Shown piece by piece: positions 1 through 8,078 of a stretch of DNA of 64,000 nucleotides. Position 1 is the stretch's first letter. Each line of letters starts with the position of its first letter. The notes below the pieces were generated by a model. That model was not told the DNA's origin. It searched no databases and saw only the letters and a list, made by a program, of their open reading frames with translations. The stretch spans positions 12,927-76,926 of the forward strand of contig JAJYLN010000009.1 in assembly GCA_021787665.1 (NCBI GenBank). Reading direction: 5' to 3'. The position numbers were made by a program, and so were the translations under genes. The DNA comes from a bacterium (GTDB lineage Bacteria > JAMCPX01).

Positions 1-426
1 GACAAGATGGACTACATAGCGGACAAGACAGGGGAGAAGGAGGCCTTCCTGATAGGGCACAGCATGGGCGGTCTCGTAGCGCGGTCTTACGCTGCCTCAC
101 CAAGGGGGAGCGGCAGGGTAAAGAGGCTCATAACCATTGCGAGCCCACACAGGGGCACCCGCATCGCCGTCCTGGGCCTCGGAAAGAACGCAAGGGAGAT
201 GGTGCCCGGCAGCGCGTTCCTGCAGTCACTCGATGAGAAGCCGTTACCACGTATCTATGCGCTGTGGTCGACACTGGACAACATGGTCGTGCCTCCGGAA
301 AATGCGTATACCGAGGGCATGCCCAACATGTCCGTGCCGTTCCGGGGCCATATTGCAATGCTGTTTTCGAATACCGTGTACAGACACGTTGTTTTCCTGC
401 TCAGGGGAGAGACAGAAGACGCCTGA
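1..426 (+). CDS. Alpha/beta hydrolase, lipase-like (5'-truncated by window edge)
   Basis: Only the C-terminal part is present; the frame is open from base 1, so the true start lies outside the window. The serine-hydrolase nucleophile elbow GHSMGG is visible early, followed by a conserved ASPHRGT stretch typical of the triacylglycerol lipase/PGAP1-like branch of alpha/beta hydrolases. A late H in FRGHIAM could be the catalytic histidine. The family hydrolyses ester or acyl bonds. Its position directly upstream of, and overlapping, a glycosyltransferase and an exporter suggests it belongs to the same lipid-related operon. The actual substrate cannot be read from sequence. Confidence 0.8.
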   Translation, partial: DKMDYIADKTGEKEAFLIGHSMGGLVARSYAASPRGSGRVKRLITIASPHRGTRIAVLGLGKNAREMVPGSAFLQSLDEKPLPRIYALWSTLDNMVVPPENAYTEGMPNMSVPFRGHIAMLFSNTVYRHVVFLLRGETEDA

Positions 427-1180
427 GCATTTACCAAATACTGAGCCTCTGCATATCCCTCCGCGGTTTGCATTCATCATACCGGTATATAATCATGCAG
501 CCGGGATCGGGTCTGTTATCGCGCGCGCCCTTTCGCTCGGGTTCCCGATCTTCGTCGTAGACGACGGATCGACCGATACCACGCCGGAGGTCTTAAAATT
601 GATCCAGGGGGTAACGGTCATACGCCACCCCCAAAACCTCGGTAAGGGAGCGGCACTGCTTACCGGCTTTGCCGCAGCTGCCGTAATCGCCGACTTTGCC
701 ATCACCATAGATGCGGATGGCCAGCACGACCCCGTGGACGCTCTCCGGCTCGTCGGGCTGTTGAAATCTGGCCGGCCGGCGCTTGTAATCGGGAGACGGG
801 AAAACATGCTTGACGATACGACGATTAAATGGACCAGCCGCTTCGGCAGGAAGTTCTCGAACTTCTGGGTTTGGATTTCCGGCGGGCCGTTCCTATCTGA
901 CACGCAGAGCGGGTTCAGGGTATACCCGCTGCGCGAGATACTCGGTCTTAGGTCCAGGGCAAGGAGGTTCCAGTTCGAGGTGGAGATCGTGGTACTGGCG
1001 CACTGGAAAGGCATAGGTATCATCGAGGCGCCGGTGAAGGTGACGTATCAGCGCGGAAAGGACCGTGTGTCCCATTTCCGACCTTTTGTTGATTTCTGGA
1101 GGAATGGCGGGACGTTCGGCAGGCTGATAGCCCTGAGGCTTCTGCCCATGCCCCTGAGACGGAGATTGATCCAGAAATGA
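389..1180 (+). CDS. GT2 family glycosyltransferase (DPM1/ArnC-like)
   Basis: The protein opens with a GT-A fold strand (FIIPVYNH), then VVDDGSTDTT and the metal-binding DADGQHDP, so it is a family 2 glycosyltransferase that probably uses an NDP-sugar or polyprenyl-phosphate sugar. There is no multi-TM tail, so it is of the short soluble type. The start is unclear: no ATG or GTG lies near the domain boundary. I give the TTG at 389, which overlaps the hydrolase by 38 bases. A CTG at 449 would place the first strand six residues in and fits the domain better, but CTG is a rare start. The stop overlaps the next start (ATGA at 1177). GT2 enzymes are regular members of aryl-polyene clusters. Confidence 0.85.
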   Translation: MFSCSGERQKTPEHLPNTEPLHIPPRFAFIIPVYNHAAGIGSVIARALSLGFPIFVVDDGSTDTTPEVLKLIQGVTVIRHPQNLGKGAALLTGFAAAAVIADFAITIDADGQHDPVDALRLVGLLKSGRPALVIGRRENMLDDTTIKWTSRFGRKFSNFWVWISGGPFLSDTQSGFRVYPLREILGLRSRARRFQFEVEIVVLAHWKGIGIIEAPVKVTYQRGKDRVSHFRPFVDFWRNGGTFGRLIALRLLPMPLRRRLIQK

Positions 1181-4100
1181 ACGCGAATACGGCTATTATC
1201 AGGTGGAAGGTCGTTGTCCTTGTCATACTCATTTTTGCAGGGATATATGTGGCCGGGGAGCGCAACCTTCACGTGGAAACCGATATAACCAAGGGCCTGC
1301 CGAAACAGGACCATGTGATTGCCGATGCCAGATATATTATAACCCATTACCCGGTGTTCGACCGGGTCTTCATCGATATTGGCCTGACCAAGGGAGATTC
1401 AGACACCGGCATCCTCGTGAAGGCCGCTGCATATATGCAGCGGGGGCTCCAGATAAGCGGACTGTTCAAGGAAGTGGGATTGGGGTCATCTGCAAACGCC
1501 CTGCCGCTTCTGCTATCGAGGGTAGTGTCCAATCTCCCTTCGCTCTTCTCCCGGGAGGAGCTGGAAAGGAAGGTCCTTCCTCTGTTGAGCGATGGCTCCG
1601 TCAGTTCACGCCTGCAGCATGACATGAATACCCTGCAGGGGCTCGAGGGGCTGGGGCAAGCCGGCTTGATAGCGCATGACCCGCTGGGACTGCGGAACCT
1701 TGTTCTTGCACGCATGGGTGCACTCATGCCGGTGCACGATGCCACGATCTCTGACGGTTTCATTATGAGCAAGGACCGCAGGCACATTCTTATCATCGCG
1801 GAGCCTGCACAGCAAGCGACAGACAACGTATTCGCGCGTAAGATAAACACCCTTATAAACAGTTTAATTGCAGCTATGGACCAACAAGTTGCAGGGTCCG
1901 CAGGGCAAATCACCGTCACGCCGATCGGATCATACAGGGCAGCCATCGACAATGAGAAAGTCGCGAAGAGGGACACCATGCGCGTGGTACTCCTCTCTAC
2001 GCTGGGGATAGCACTGCTCCTGCTCATCAGCTTTCCGAGATGGTACATCGGCCTGATGGCGCTCATACCTGCCGTTGCCGGTACTGCGGCTGCACTGCTC
2101 GTGATGTCCCTGCTCAGGCACAGCATGTCCCTGCTTGCGATCGGCTTCGGAGGGGCCATTATCTCTATGAATGTCGACTACGGTATCGCGTACCTCATGT
2201 TTCTTGACCAGGCTGTGGCGACCTCCGGCACGTATGCATCGAGACAGTCGTTCTGGGTGGGGCTCGGGGCGTCGTTCACCACCGTGGGATCCTTCCTCGC
2301 ATTGAGCTTCAGTGGTTTCCCGATCCTTGCGGAGATTGGCTGGTTTACCGCGATAGGCACGCTCCTTTCCTTTGCATTCGTGCATACGATCTTTCCGCTG
2401 GTATTCCACAGGATGTCGCCGGCGAGGCGGGAGGGCATTATGCCGATGGCAAAGATGACGAGCCGCCTCGCGTCCTCGAGCGGGTGGAGCGCACTCATCG
2501 TAACGGTCGTCTTCGGGCTGGTCATGGCGTTCTTTGCCAGACCGGGAGTCAGGGCCGATATACAGGCGATGAACAACGAGAGCGCATCCACCCATAAAGC
2601 TGAGAACACGGTTATGCAGACATGGGGCAATATACTCTCAGGAGCAACGTACGTCCTTATGCAGGGGCATTCCGCCAATGCCCTGCAGGACCGCGCGGAC
2701 GATCTGCATACGTTCATCAGGGAGCAGAAGTCTGTGGGTATGGTGCACGCCGGGTTCTCGCTTTCGTCCCTGTTTCCCGGGGAGGCGCTGGCACAAAAGC
2801 ATGAGGCTGCATGGAAGGCATTCTGGACGACCGACAGGATCAAGGCCCTGCGCGAAACAATCTCCCGCGCAGCGTCTCTTACCGGCTTTTCCCGTAATGC
2901 CTTTGATCCGTTCTTTACGATACTGGGCGCACCAAAGCCTCCGGATACGATAATCCCCCCGGAGCTTTACCAGCTACTCGGCGTATCCCGGAGCAGGGAC
3001 AACAACGAGTGGATGATGATCAGTGCAATTCAGCCCGGACCGGCCTATAACCCGAAGGTGTTCTACACAGACCTCTCTGCAGAAGGCATAGGCAAGATGC
3101 TCGATGCCGACTGGTTTACGAAGAGGCTGTCGGACCTGCTTTTCAATATGTTTGTCCGCATGGGTATACTATGCGGGGTAGGGCTCGTTGTGGTCCTGAT
3201 ATTCTATTTCATGGACATGGTCCTGGTAGCCCTGGCCCTGGTGCCGGTAGCATTTGCCCTGGTCTGCGCCTTCGCGACCTATCATCTGCTCCATATCCCT
3301 CTGGACATCCCGAGTCTGCTGCTGGTCGTTATCGTGTTCGGCATGGGCAGCGACTATCCTATCTACTTCATAGGCGCATACCAGCGTTATTTTGACGAGC
3401 ATGATCCTTCCATGCGTCCCCTGCGTGCTGCGGTGTTCCTCAATGCGGGGTCCACGATCACAGGCCTCGGGGTGCTGGCATTCGCAGGACATACCATGCT
3501 CAGGAGTGCGGGGCTCAGCATGGTGCTCGGTCTGTGCTATGCCCTTATCGGTACGGTTGCCATCCTTCCGCCCCTATTGCGGCTGATCTACACGCCCCGG
3601 GTGGGGCGTATCGGGCAGGGCGTTACAGCGGGTTCCCGTGAACACAGGACCGGCACGTTGTCCGCGTATAGGTATATGGAAACCTATGTCAGGATGTTTG
3701 CAAGGTTCAAAATCAAGCTTGACCCGATGTTCGAAAGGCTTGCCGGCTTCGTGCGGCCACACGACAGAGTCATGGACATCGGGTGCGGGTACGGCGTGCC
3801 GGGCGCATGGCTGATCCATCTGTATCCAGGTGTATCCTTGTTCGGTATCGAACCGAATGCAGACCGCGTGAGGGTGGCACAGAGGGCATGGGGGCACCGT
3901 GGGACTGCTGTGCAGGGCAGGGCGCCGGACGTTCCGGTATCCGAAGGCAGCTACGATACGGTCCTTATGCTCGATATGATCCATTATATTCCGGACACAG
4001 AGCTTATGCATACCCTCGCAGCCGTAGCCTCGTGTCTGCGCCCCGGCGGGTTGCTCGTGATCCGGGCAACTGTCCCTTCATCGAAGTACGTGCCATGGGA

Positions 4101-4278
4101 GCGCTGGCTTGAGCAGGTCAAGCTCAGAGCACGAGGACAGCGGTATTACTTCCGGTCCCAAGACAAGGTCACCGAGATTGTTACAACGGCGGGCTTTGAG
4201 CCGGTATATACCGGGGAAAGTGCGAAGGGAAGAGAAGAGACATGGTTCGTGTTTCAGAAAGGGGAGGAGCGGGTTTGA
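1177..4278 (+). CDS. MMPL/RND-type lipid exporter fused to a SAM methyltransferase
   Basis: A 1033-residue protein. It has an N-terminal TM helix (about 10-28), a periplasmic loop, a TM block at about 267-420, another helix near 440, a second large loop and a final TM block at about 660-805. The paired GxxxDY-like motifs (NVDYG near 334, GSDYP near 726) are the RND/MMPL proton-relay signature. From about residue 850 to the end lies a class I methyltransferase with motif I DIGCGYG (867-873) and a CLRPGGLL strand. MMPL proteins export lipids or polyenes across the inner membrane; stand-alone MMPL and methyltransferase genes are both common in aryl-polyene clusters, and here they are one polypeptide. 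It is coupled to its neighbours: ATGA overlap upstream and a 3-base gap downstream. Confidence 0.9.
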   Translation: MNANTAIIRWKVVVLVILIFAGIYVAGERNLHVETDITKGLPKQDHVIADARYIITHYPVFDRVFIDIGLTKGDSDTGILVKAAAYMQRGLQISGLFKEVGLGSSANALPLLLSRVVSNLPSLFSREELERKVLPLLSDGSVSSRLQHDMNTLQGLEGLGQAGLIAHDPLGLRNLVLARMGALMPVHDATISDGFIMSKDRRHILIIAEPAQQATDNVFARKINTLINSLIAAMDQQVAGSAGQITVTPIGSYRAAIDNEKVAKRDTMRVVLLSTLGIALLLLISFPRWYIGLMALIPAVAGTAAALLVMSLLRHSMSLLAIGFGGAIISMNVDYGIAYLMFLDQAVATSGTYASRQSFWVGLGASFTTVGSFLALSFSGFPILAEIGWFTAIGTLLSFAFVHTIFPLVFHRMSPARREGIMPMAKMTSRLASSSGWSALIVTVVFGLVMAFFARPGVRADIQAMNNESASTHKAENTVMQTWGNILSGATYVLMQGHSANALQDRADDLHTFIREQKSVGMVHAGFSLSSLFPGEALAQKHEAAWKAFWTTDRIKALRETISRAASLTGFSRNAFDPFFTILGAPKPPDTIIPPELYQLLGVSRSRDNNEWMMISAIQPGPAYNPKVFYTDLSAEGIGKMLDADWFTKRLSDLLFNMFVRMGILCGVGLVVVLIFYFMDMVLVALALVPVAFALVCAFATYHLLHIPLDIPSLLLVVIVFGMGSDYPIYFIGAYQRYFDEHDPSMRPLRAAVFLNAGSTITGLGVLAFAGHTMLRSAGLSMVLGLCYALIGTVAILPPLLRLIYTPRVGRIGQGVTAGSREHRTGTLSAYRYMETYVRMFARFKIKLDPMFERLAGFVRPHDRVMDIGCGYGVPGAWLIHLYPGVSLFGIEPNADRVRVAQRAWGHRGTAVQGRAPDVPVSEGSYDTVLMLDMIHYIPDTELMHTLAAVASCLRPGGLLVIRATVPSSKYVPWERWLEQVKLRARGQRYYFRSQDKVTEIVTTAGFEPVYTGESAKGREETWFVFQKGEERV

Positions 4279-4281
4279 GGG

Positions 4282-5202
4282 ATGAACAGGCTTATCCAGT
4301 TCATCTTTTATATGAAGGGGCTGTTCTATAAGCTCAACTCTTTTTTAGCCCGCATGGTCGGGCTGTGGGTCGTTTCTTTGTCCGCATGGCTCATTACCAG
4401 TATATACTTTCTATGCCTGCCGTGGAGGACCGCCTCCAGCGTAAGGTTTTACCGGGCTCTCTATCCTGAAAGGGGTGTCCTTTCCCCTTTGTGGCATGCG
4501 TGGAAGCAATACCACCATTTTTCTACCGTATTCGTTGACAGGCTCAGGTTCGGGAAAGCAGGAGGGCTCACGTGGGTGGGTCAGGGGCTGGAACATCTCA
4601 CCGCAGCAGCACAGAAAGGTGAATACGGCATCCTGCTCACCACGCATTTCGGGAACTGGGAGGCGGCGGCGCGCGGGCTTCAATCCCTGAACTTCAAAAT
4701 CCTTTTATTCATGGGCTCACAGCAGTACGAGCAGATCGAGGCGCAGATCAAGCAGGACCTTGCAAACCACGGGATCTCGATCGTGGCCGTGTCCAAAGAC
4801 TCGGACGCGCAGTTCGAGGGATTGGAGGGCCTGCATTTTCTGAAGAACAAGGGATTTGTGGGGATGGCGGGAGATCTCCTGTGGAGCAAGGGGCAGAAGT
4901 CCATCAAGGTAAAGTTCCTCGGTCATGACGTCTTCCTGCCGCAGGCCCCGTATGTCTTTGCACTGGTCACGGGCGCGCCCCTGTTCGTGTTTTTCGTCAT
5001 TCGGACAGGCAAGGGTAGCTATCGGATCGTTGCCCACCCGCCGATCTATGTAAAAGCAGGGTCCAGGGACCAGAGGGACACGGCCATGCAGAGGGCAGCG
5101 CTGCATTATGTGGCACTGCTGGAACAGACCGTACGGCAGTATCCGGACCACTGGTACCACTTTACACCTCTGTGGATTGATGCTACGAAAGGAAGCGAAT
5201 GA
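4282..5202 (+). CDS. LpxL/HtrB-like lysophospholipid acyltransferase
   Basis: 306 residues with a hydrophobic N-terminal anchor (about 25-48) and the HX4E catalytic motif as HFGNWE at 122-127, followed by a conserved MAGDLLW segment. This is the late acyltransferase (LpxL/LpxM) superfamily, which moves acyl chains from acyl-ACP or acyl-CoA onto lipid acceptors at the inner membrane. In aryl-polyene clusters an LPLAT of this type is thought to attach the polyene acyl group to a lipid head group. The same role is inferred here from its position between the exporter and radical-SAM genes. Its stop overlaps the next start (ATGA). Confidence 0.88.
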   Translation: MNRLIQFIFYMKGLFYKLNSFLARMVGLWVVSLSAWLITSIYFLCLPWRTASSVRFYRALYPERGVLSPLWHAWKQYHHFSTVFVDRLRFGKAGGLTWVGQGLEHLTAAAQKGEYGILLTTHFGNWEAAARGLQSLNFKILLFMGSQQYEQIEAQIKQDLANHGISIVAVSKDSDAQFEGLEGLHFLKNKGFVGMAGDLLWSKGQKSIKVKFLGHDVFLPQAPYVFALVTGAPLFVFFVIRTGKGSYRIVAHPPIYVKAGSRDQRDTAMQRAALHYVALLEQTVRQYPDHWYHFTPLWIDATKGSE

Positions 5203-6554
5203 AGGTTTTGCTTCTTTCCACGAACAGACTCACGGTCCCGTATGCGGTGTATCCGATAGGGCTTGATTATGTCATAGGCGCACTCGCTCCTTTCCACCAG
5301 ACGCAGGTCATCGACCTTTGCTGCGAGGAGTATGATCCCACGAAGCTCGAGGCACGGATAAAGAAATTCGCCCCGGATATCGTCGGGCTCTCCCTGAGGA
5401 ACGTGGACACCTCGGATTCTGTCAATGCGCAGAGCTTCATCGGACAGTATAAAGATATCATGGCAGTGGTGAAGCTGGCGACACGCGCCCCGGTCGTCAT
5501 CGGGGGGAGCGCGTTCAGCATATTCCCGCACCAGTTCATGCAGGAGCTGGGAGCAGATTACGGGATAGTCGGGGACGGGGAGCGGCTGGTACAGCTTCTG
5601 GATGTCCTTCAGAAAGGAGGGGACGCCTCTGCGCTGCACGGAGTGATTGTACAAGGTCCGGATAAAGATGTTAGCGTCGCATTCTGGGAGGGCACTATCA
5701 CGAGGGCATTCGACAAGGACCGTCCGAGTGTAGGGTTTTACCTGAAGAACGGCGGCATACTCAATCTCCAGACCAAGCGCGGCTGTCCGTTCAAATGCAT
5801 CTATTGCACTTACCCGCTGATCGATGGTCACGGGGTCCGGTGCTTCGACCCTGCGTTGATCGGAAAGATGGCGCGGGAGCTGCAGGATGCGGGTGCAAAG
5901 TTCATCTATATAACGGACTCTTCGTTCAATGCGGACATGGCGCACAGTATCGCGGTGGCAGAGGCATTCGCCCGTAATCACGTGAGCATTCCCTGGGGAG
6001 GGTTCTTTACGCCCAAACACCTGCCCAAGGACTATTTTCGCAGGATGGCAGATTGCGGCCTGACCCATGTAGAGTTCGGAACGGATTCCCTGTGCGATAC
6101 GGTACTTGCTTCTTACCATAAACCGTTCAATCTCAAACAGGTTTTCGAGAGCCATCAGATGGCCCTGGATGCCGGTCTGTACATCGCCCATTACCTGATC
6201 ATAGGAGGCCCCGGAGAAACCGTACAGACCCTCAAAGAAACACTCGACAACGCGGACAAGCTCCAGCGGTCCGTGCTGTTCTTCTTTTTCAGGATGCGGG
6301 TCTACCCGGGCACAGAGCTGCATGCCATTGCCCTGAAGGAAAGCATGGCCTACGCTGACGATGTCTTCACGCGCCAAGTGTTTTACCAGACTGATCCGAT
6401 GTGGAACGATGTTCTAGTGCGCACGGTACATGAGCGGTCCCGCGGGCGGTCGAACTGGGTCACGGGCTCCGGCGGTGAAGAGATGGAAAAGGTCGTTGCC
6501 CGGATGTACAGCCGCGGTCGTACAGGGCCGTTATGGGAAAAGCTGATTCAGTAG
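5199..6554 (+). CDS. B12-binding-type radical SAM protein
   Basis: 451 residues. Residues 1-140 look like a Rossmann-like cobalamin-binding domain (VIDLCCEEYDP, VIGGSAFSIFP, GDGERLV). The radical-SAM core carries CxxxCxxC at C196, C200 and C203 within KRGCPFKCIYCTYP. The classic DxHxxG cobalamin motif is not visible, as in many members of this class. Such enzymes carry out C-methylations or ring and C-C rearrangements on unreactive carbons. The gene is translationally coupled on both sides (ATGA at 5199; a 22-base overlap with the next gene), so it is firmly part of the lipid operon. The substrate is unknown; a fatty or polyene intermediate is an inference. Confidence 0.88.
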   Translation: MKVLLLSTNRLTVPYAVYPIGLDYVIGALAPFHQTQVIDLCCEEYDPTKLEARIKKFAPDIVGLSLRNVDTSDSVNAQSFIGQYKDIMAVVKLATRAPVVIGGSAFSIFPHQFMQELGADYGIVGDGERLVQLLDVLQKGGDASALHGVIVQGPDKDVSVAFWEGTITRAFDKDRPSVGFYLKNGGILNLQTKRGCPFKCIYCTYPLIDGHGVRCFDPALIGKMARELQDAGAKFIYITDSSFNADMAHSIAVAEAFARNHVSIPWGGFFTPKHLPKDYFRRMADCGLTHVEFGTDSLCDTVLASYHKPFNLKQVFESHQMALDAGLYIAHYLIIGGPGETVQTLKETLDNADKLQRSVLFFFFRMRVYPGTELHAIALKESMAYADDVFTRQVFYQTDPMWNDVLVRTVHERSRGRSNWVTGSGGEEMEKVVARMYSRGRTGPLWEKLIQ

Positions 6555-8032
6555 CCCCGCAGCGGGTGACCATCTTCCCGCTCTCGCCCGCTGTCCTTGC
6601 CGGTATCGGCGCACTCCAGATAGCCATTGCCCTTGCCTTTCTGTCTCCGCACCTGATCGCCGCGCCTCTGGTTGTTTTTCTCGTGCTCTGCCTTCTCGCC
6701 CCGTTCTTTCCGCAGGCAAGGTTCTTCATGCCCGTCATCACCAGCGGCACCAAGGGGAAGAATGCGGTTGCGCTTACCTTCGACGACGGGCCTTCACCGG
6801 AAACGACACCGCTTTTGCTGGGGCTTCTGAAAAAATACAACGTCCCTGCAACACATTTTGTGATCGGTAATAAGATGCAGGAGCATCCTGATCTGGTCAG
6901 GATGATGCTTGCGCAGGGACATACCCTGGCAAATCACACCATGAACCACGATGTCTTTATCATGCTGAAGCCAGCAAAAAAGCTCGGGCAAGAGATCGAG
7001 CAATGCCAGAACGTGATGGCAGCATTCGGCGTCCAGCCGCTCATGTTCAGACCGCCGGTCGGCATCGTGAGCCCGAGACTCTGGAGAGAGCTCCTGATCA
7101 GGGGGATGCACTGCGTTATTTTCAGCCTCAGGGCCCGCGATATGGGAAACAGGAAAGTCGCGGGCATTGCGCGCCGGATCCTTGGCAAGGTCAGGGACGG
7201 CGACATCATCATACTCCACGATCGCGCACTCAAGACAAAGGACTTGGTTGGTCCGTGGCTCAAAGAAGTGGAACAGGTGATAACCGGTATTCAGGCGAAG
7301 GGACTCCGGATTATACCGCTTGCAGATCTAATCGAACGGCCGATCATGGCCGGCGTGCAGGACAGCTCTGTGCACGGGCCGATTGCGGCTTTTTATGACG
7401 GTATAGCCGGATCGTATGATCAGGAGCAGGACGCCGGGGTTATAGCGAGACTGCGCAGGACAGAGCGTGCGGCAGTGATCAAGCGGCTTTCGTCGTTCGT
7501 CCGGCAGCCGGACAGGGTGCTCGAGATCGGGGCCGGCACCGGCAGATACACGCTGGAGCTTGCGCGTCTCGCAAAAGAGGTCGTTGCCGTGGACGTGTCG
7601 GACAGAATGCTCCAGATACTGCGAGGCAAGGCACAGCGGGCGCACCTGAACAATATCAGCTTTGTACGCGGAGATATACAGGATATCCCCGTTGATCACC
7701 GCTTCAGCCACATCTGTGCCTTTTCGTCATTGGAGTATGTTCCGGACCTTGCAGCGCTTTTAAAGAACCTGTCCGGCCAGCTTGAGCCGGGCGGCCTCTT
7801 CTATTGTACAACAGCACACCGGACGTTCTTCAGGTTTTGGGCACAGATCGGCAATGCCATGCGCCAGGGTGTTTGGCTCCATGCAAGGGGCAGACGGCAG
7901 ATAAGGACGGCCCTGATGCAGGCCGGGCTAACGCCGCTGGTCATAGAATCACAGGGGACAATGTCCGTCTTGAATGCCGGGGTGCTGCTCGAGATCCTCG
8001 CGAAAAAGGAAGGGGCAGGATACAGCACCTGA
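6533..8032 (+). CDS. NodB-type polysaccharide deacetylase fused to a SAM methyltransferase
   Basis: 499 residues in three parts: one or two N-terminal TM helices (about 18-60); a NodB domain with TFDDGP (82-87), the metal site HTMNH (135-139), an RPP motif near 173 and the C-terminal IILHD; and a class I methyltransferase from about 280 with motif I VLEIGAGTG (329-337) and an ArgProGly-like LEPGGLF strand. NodB enzymes remove N-acetyl or N-formyl groups from amino sugars (NodB, ArnD). Following a GT2 gene, this recalls the ArnC/ArnD logic, where a sugar is transferred and then deacylated. The fused methyltransferase could methylate the same head group or the chain. The start overlaps the previous gene by 22 bases; no better start is seen. 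Confidence 0.9.
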   Translation: MGKADSVAPQRVTIFPLSPAVLAGIGALQIAIALAFLSPHLIAAPLVVFLVLCLLAPFFPQARFFMPVITSGTKGKNAVALTFDDGPSPETTPLLLGLLKKYNVPATHFVIGNKMQEHPDLVRMMLAQGHTLANHTMNHDVFIMLKPAKKLGQEIEQCQNVMAAFGVQPLMFRPPVGIVSPRLWRELLIRGMHCVIFSLRARDMGNRKVAGIARRILGKVRDGDIIILHDRALKTKDLVGPWLKEVEQVITGIQAKGLRIIPLADLIERPIMAGVQDSSVHGPIAAFYDGIAGSYDQEQDAGVIARLRRTERAAVIKRLSSFVRQPDRVLEIGAGTGRYTLELARLAKEVVAVDVSDRMLQILRGKAQRAHLNNISFVRGDIQDIPVDHRFSHICAFSSLEYVPDLAALLKNLSGQLEPGGLFYCTTAHRTFFRFWAQIGNAMRQGVWLHARGRRQIRTALMQAGLTPLVIESQGTMSVLNAGVLLEILAKKEGAGYST

Positions 8033-8078
8033 TTCTTAATGACAGCCTTTCTGAGGTATAGTAAACCTGTCTTTACAC

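Noticed and set aside
137-388. A longer open frame extends the glycosyltransferase upstream by more than 80 codons.
   Set aside because: The extra stretch overlaps the hydrolase gene in another frame, has no family similarity and is Cys/Arg-rich as shadow frames are.
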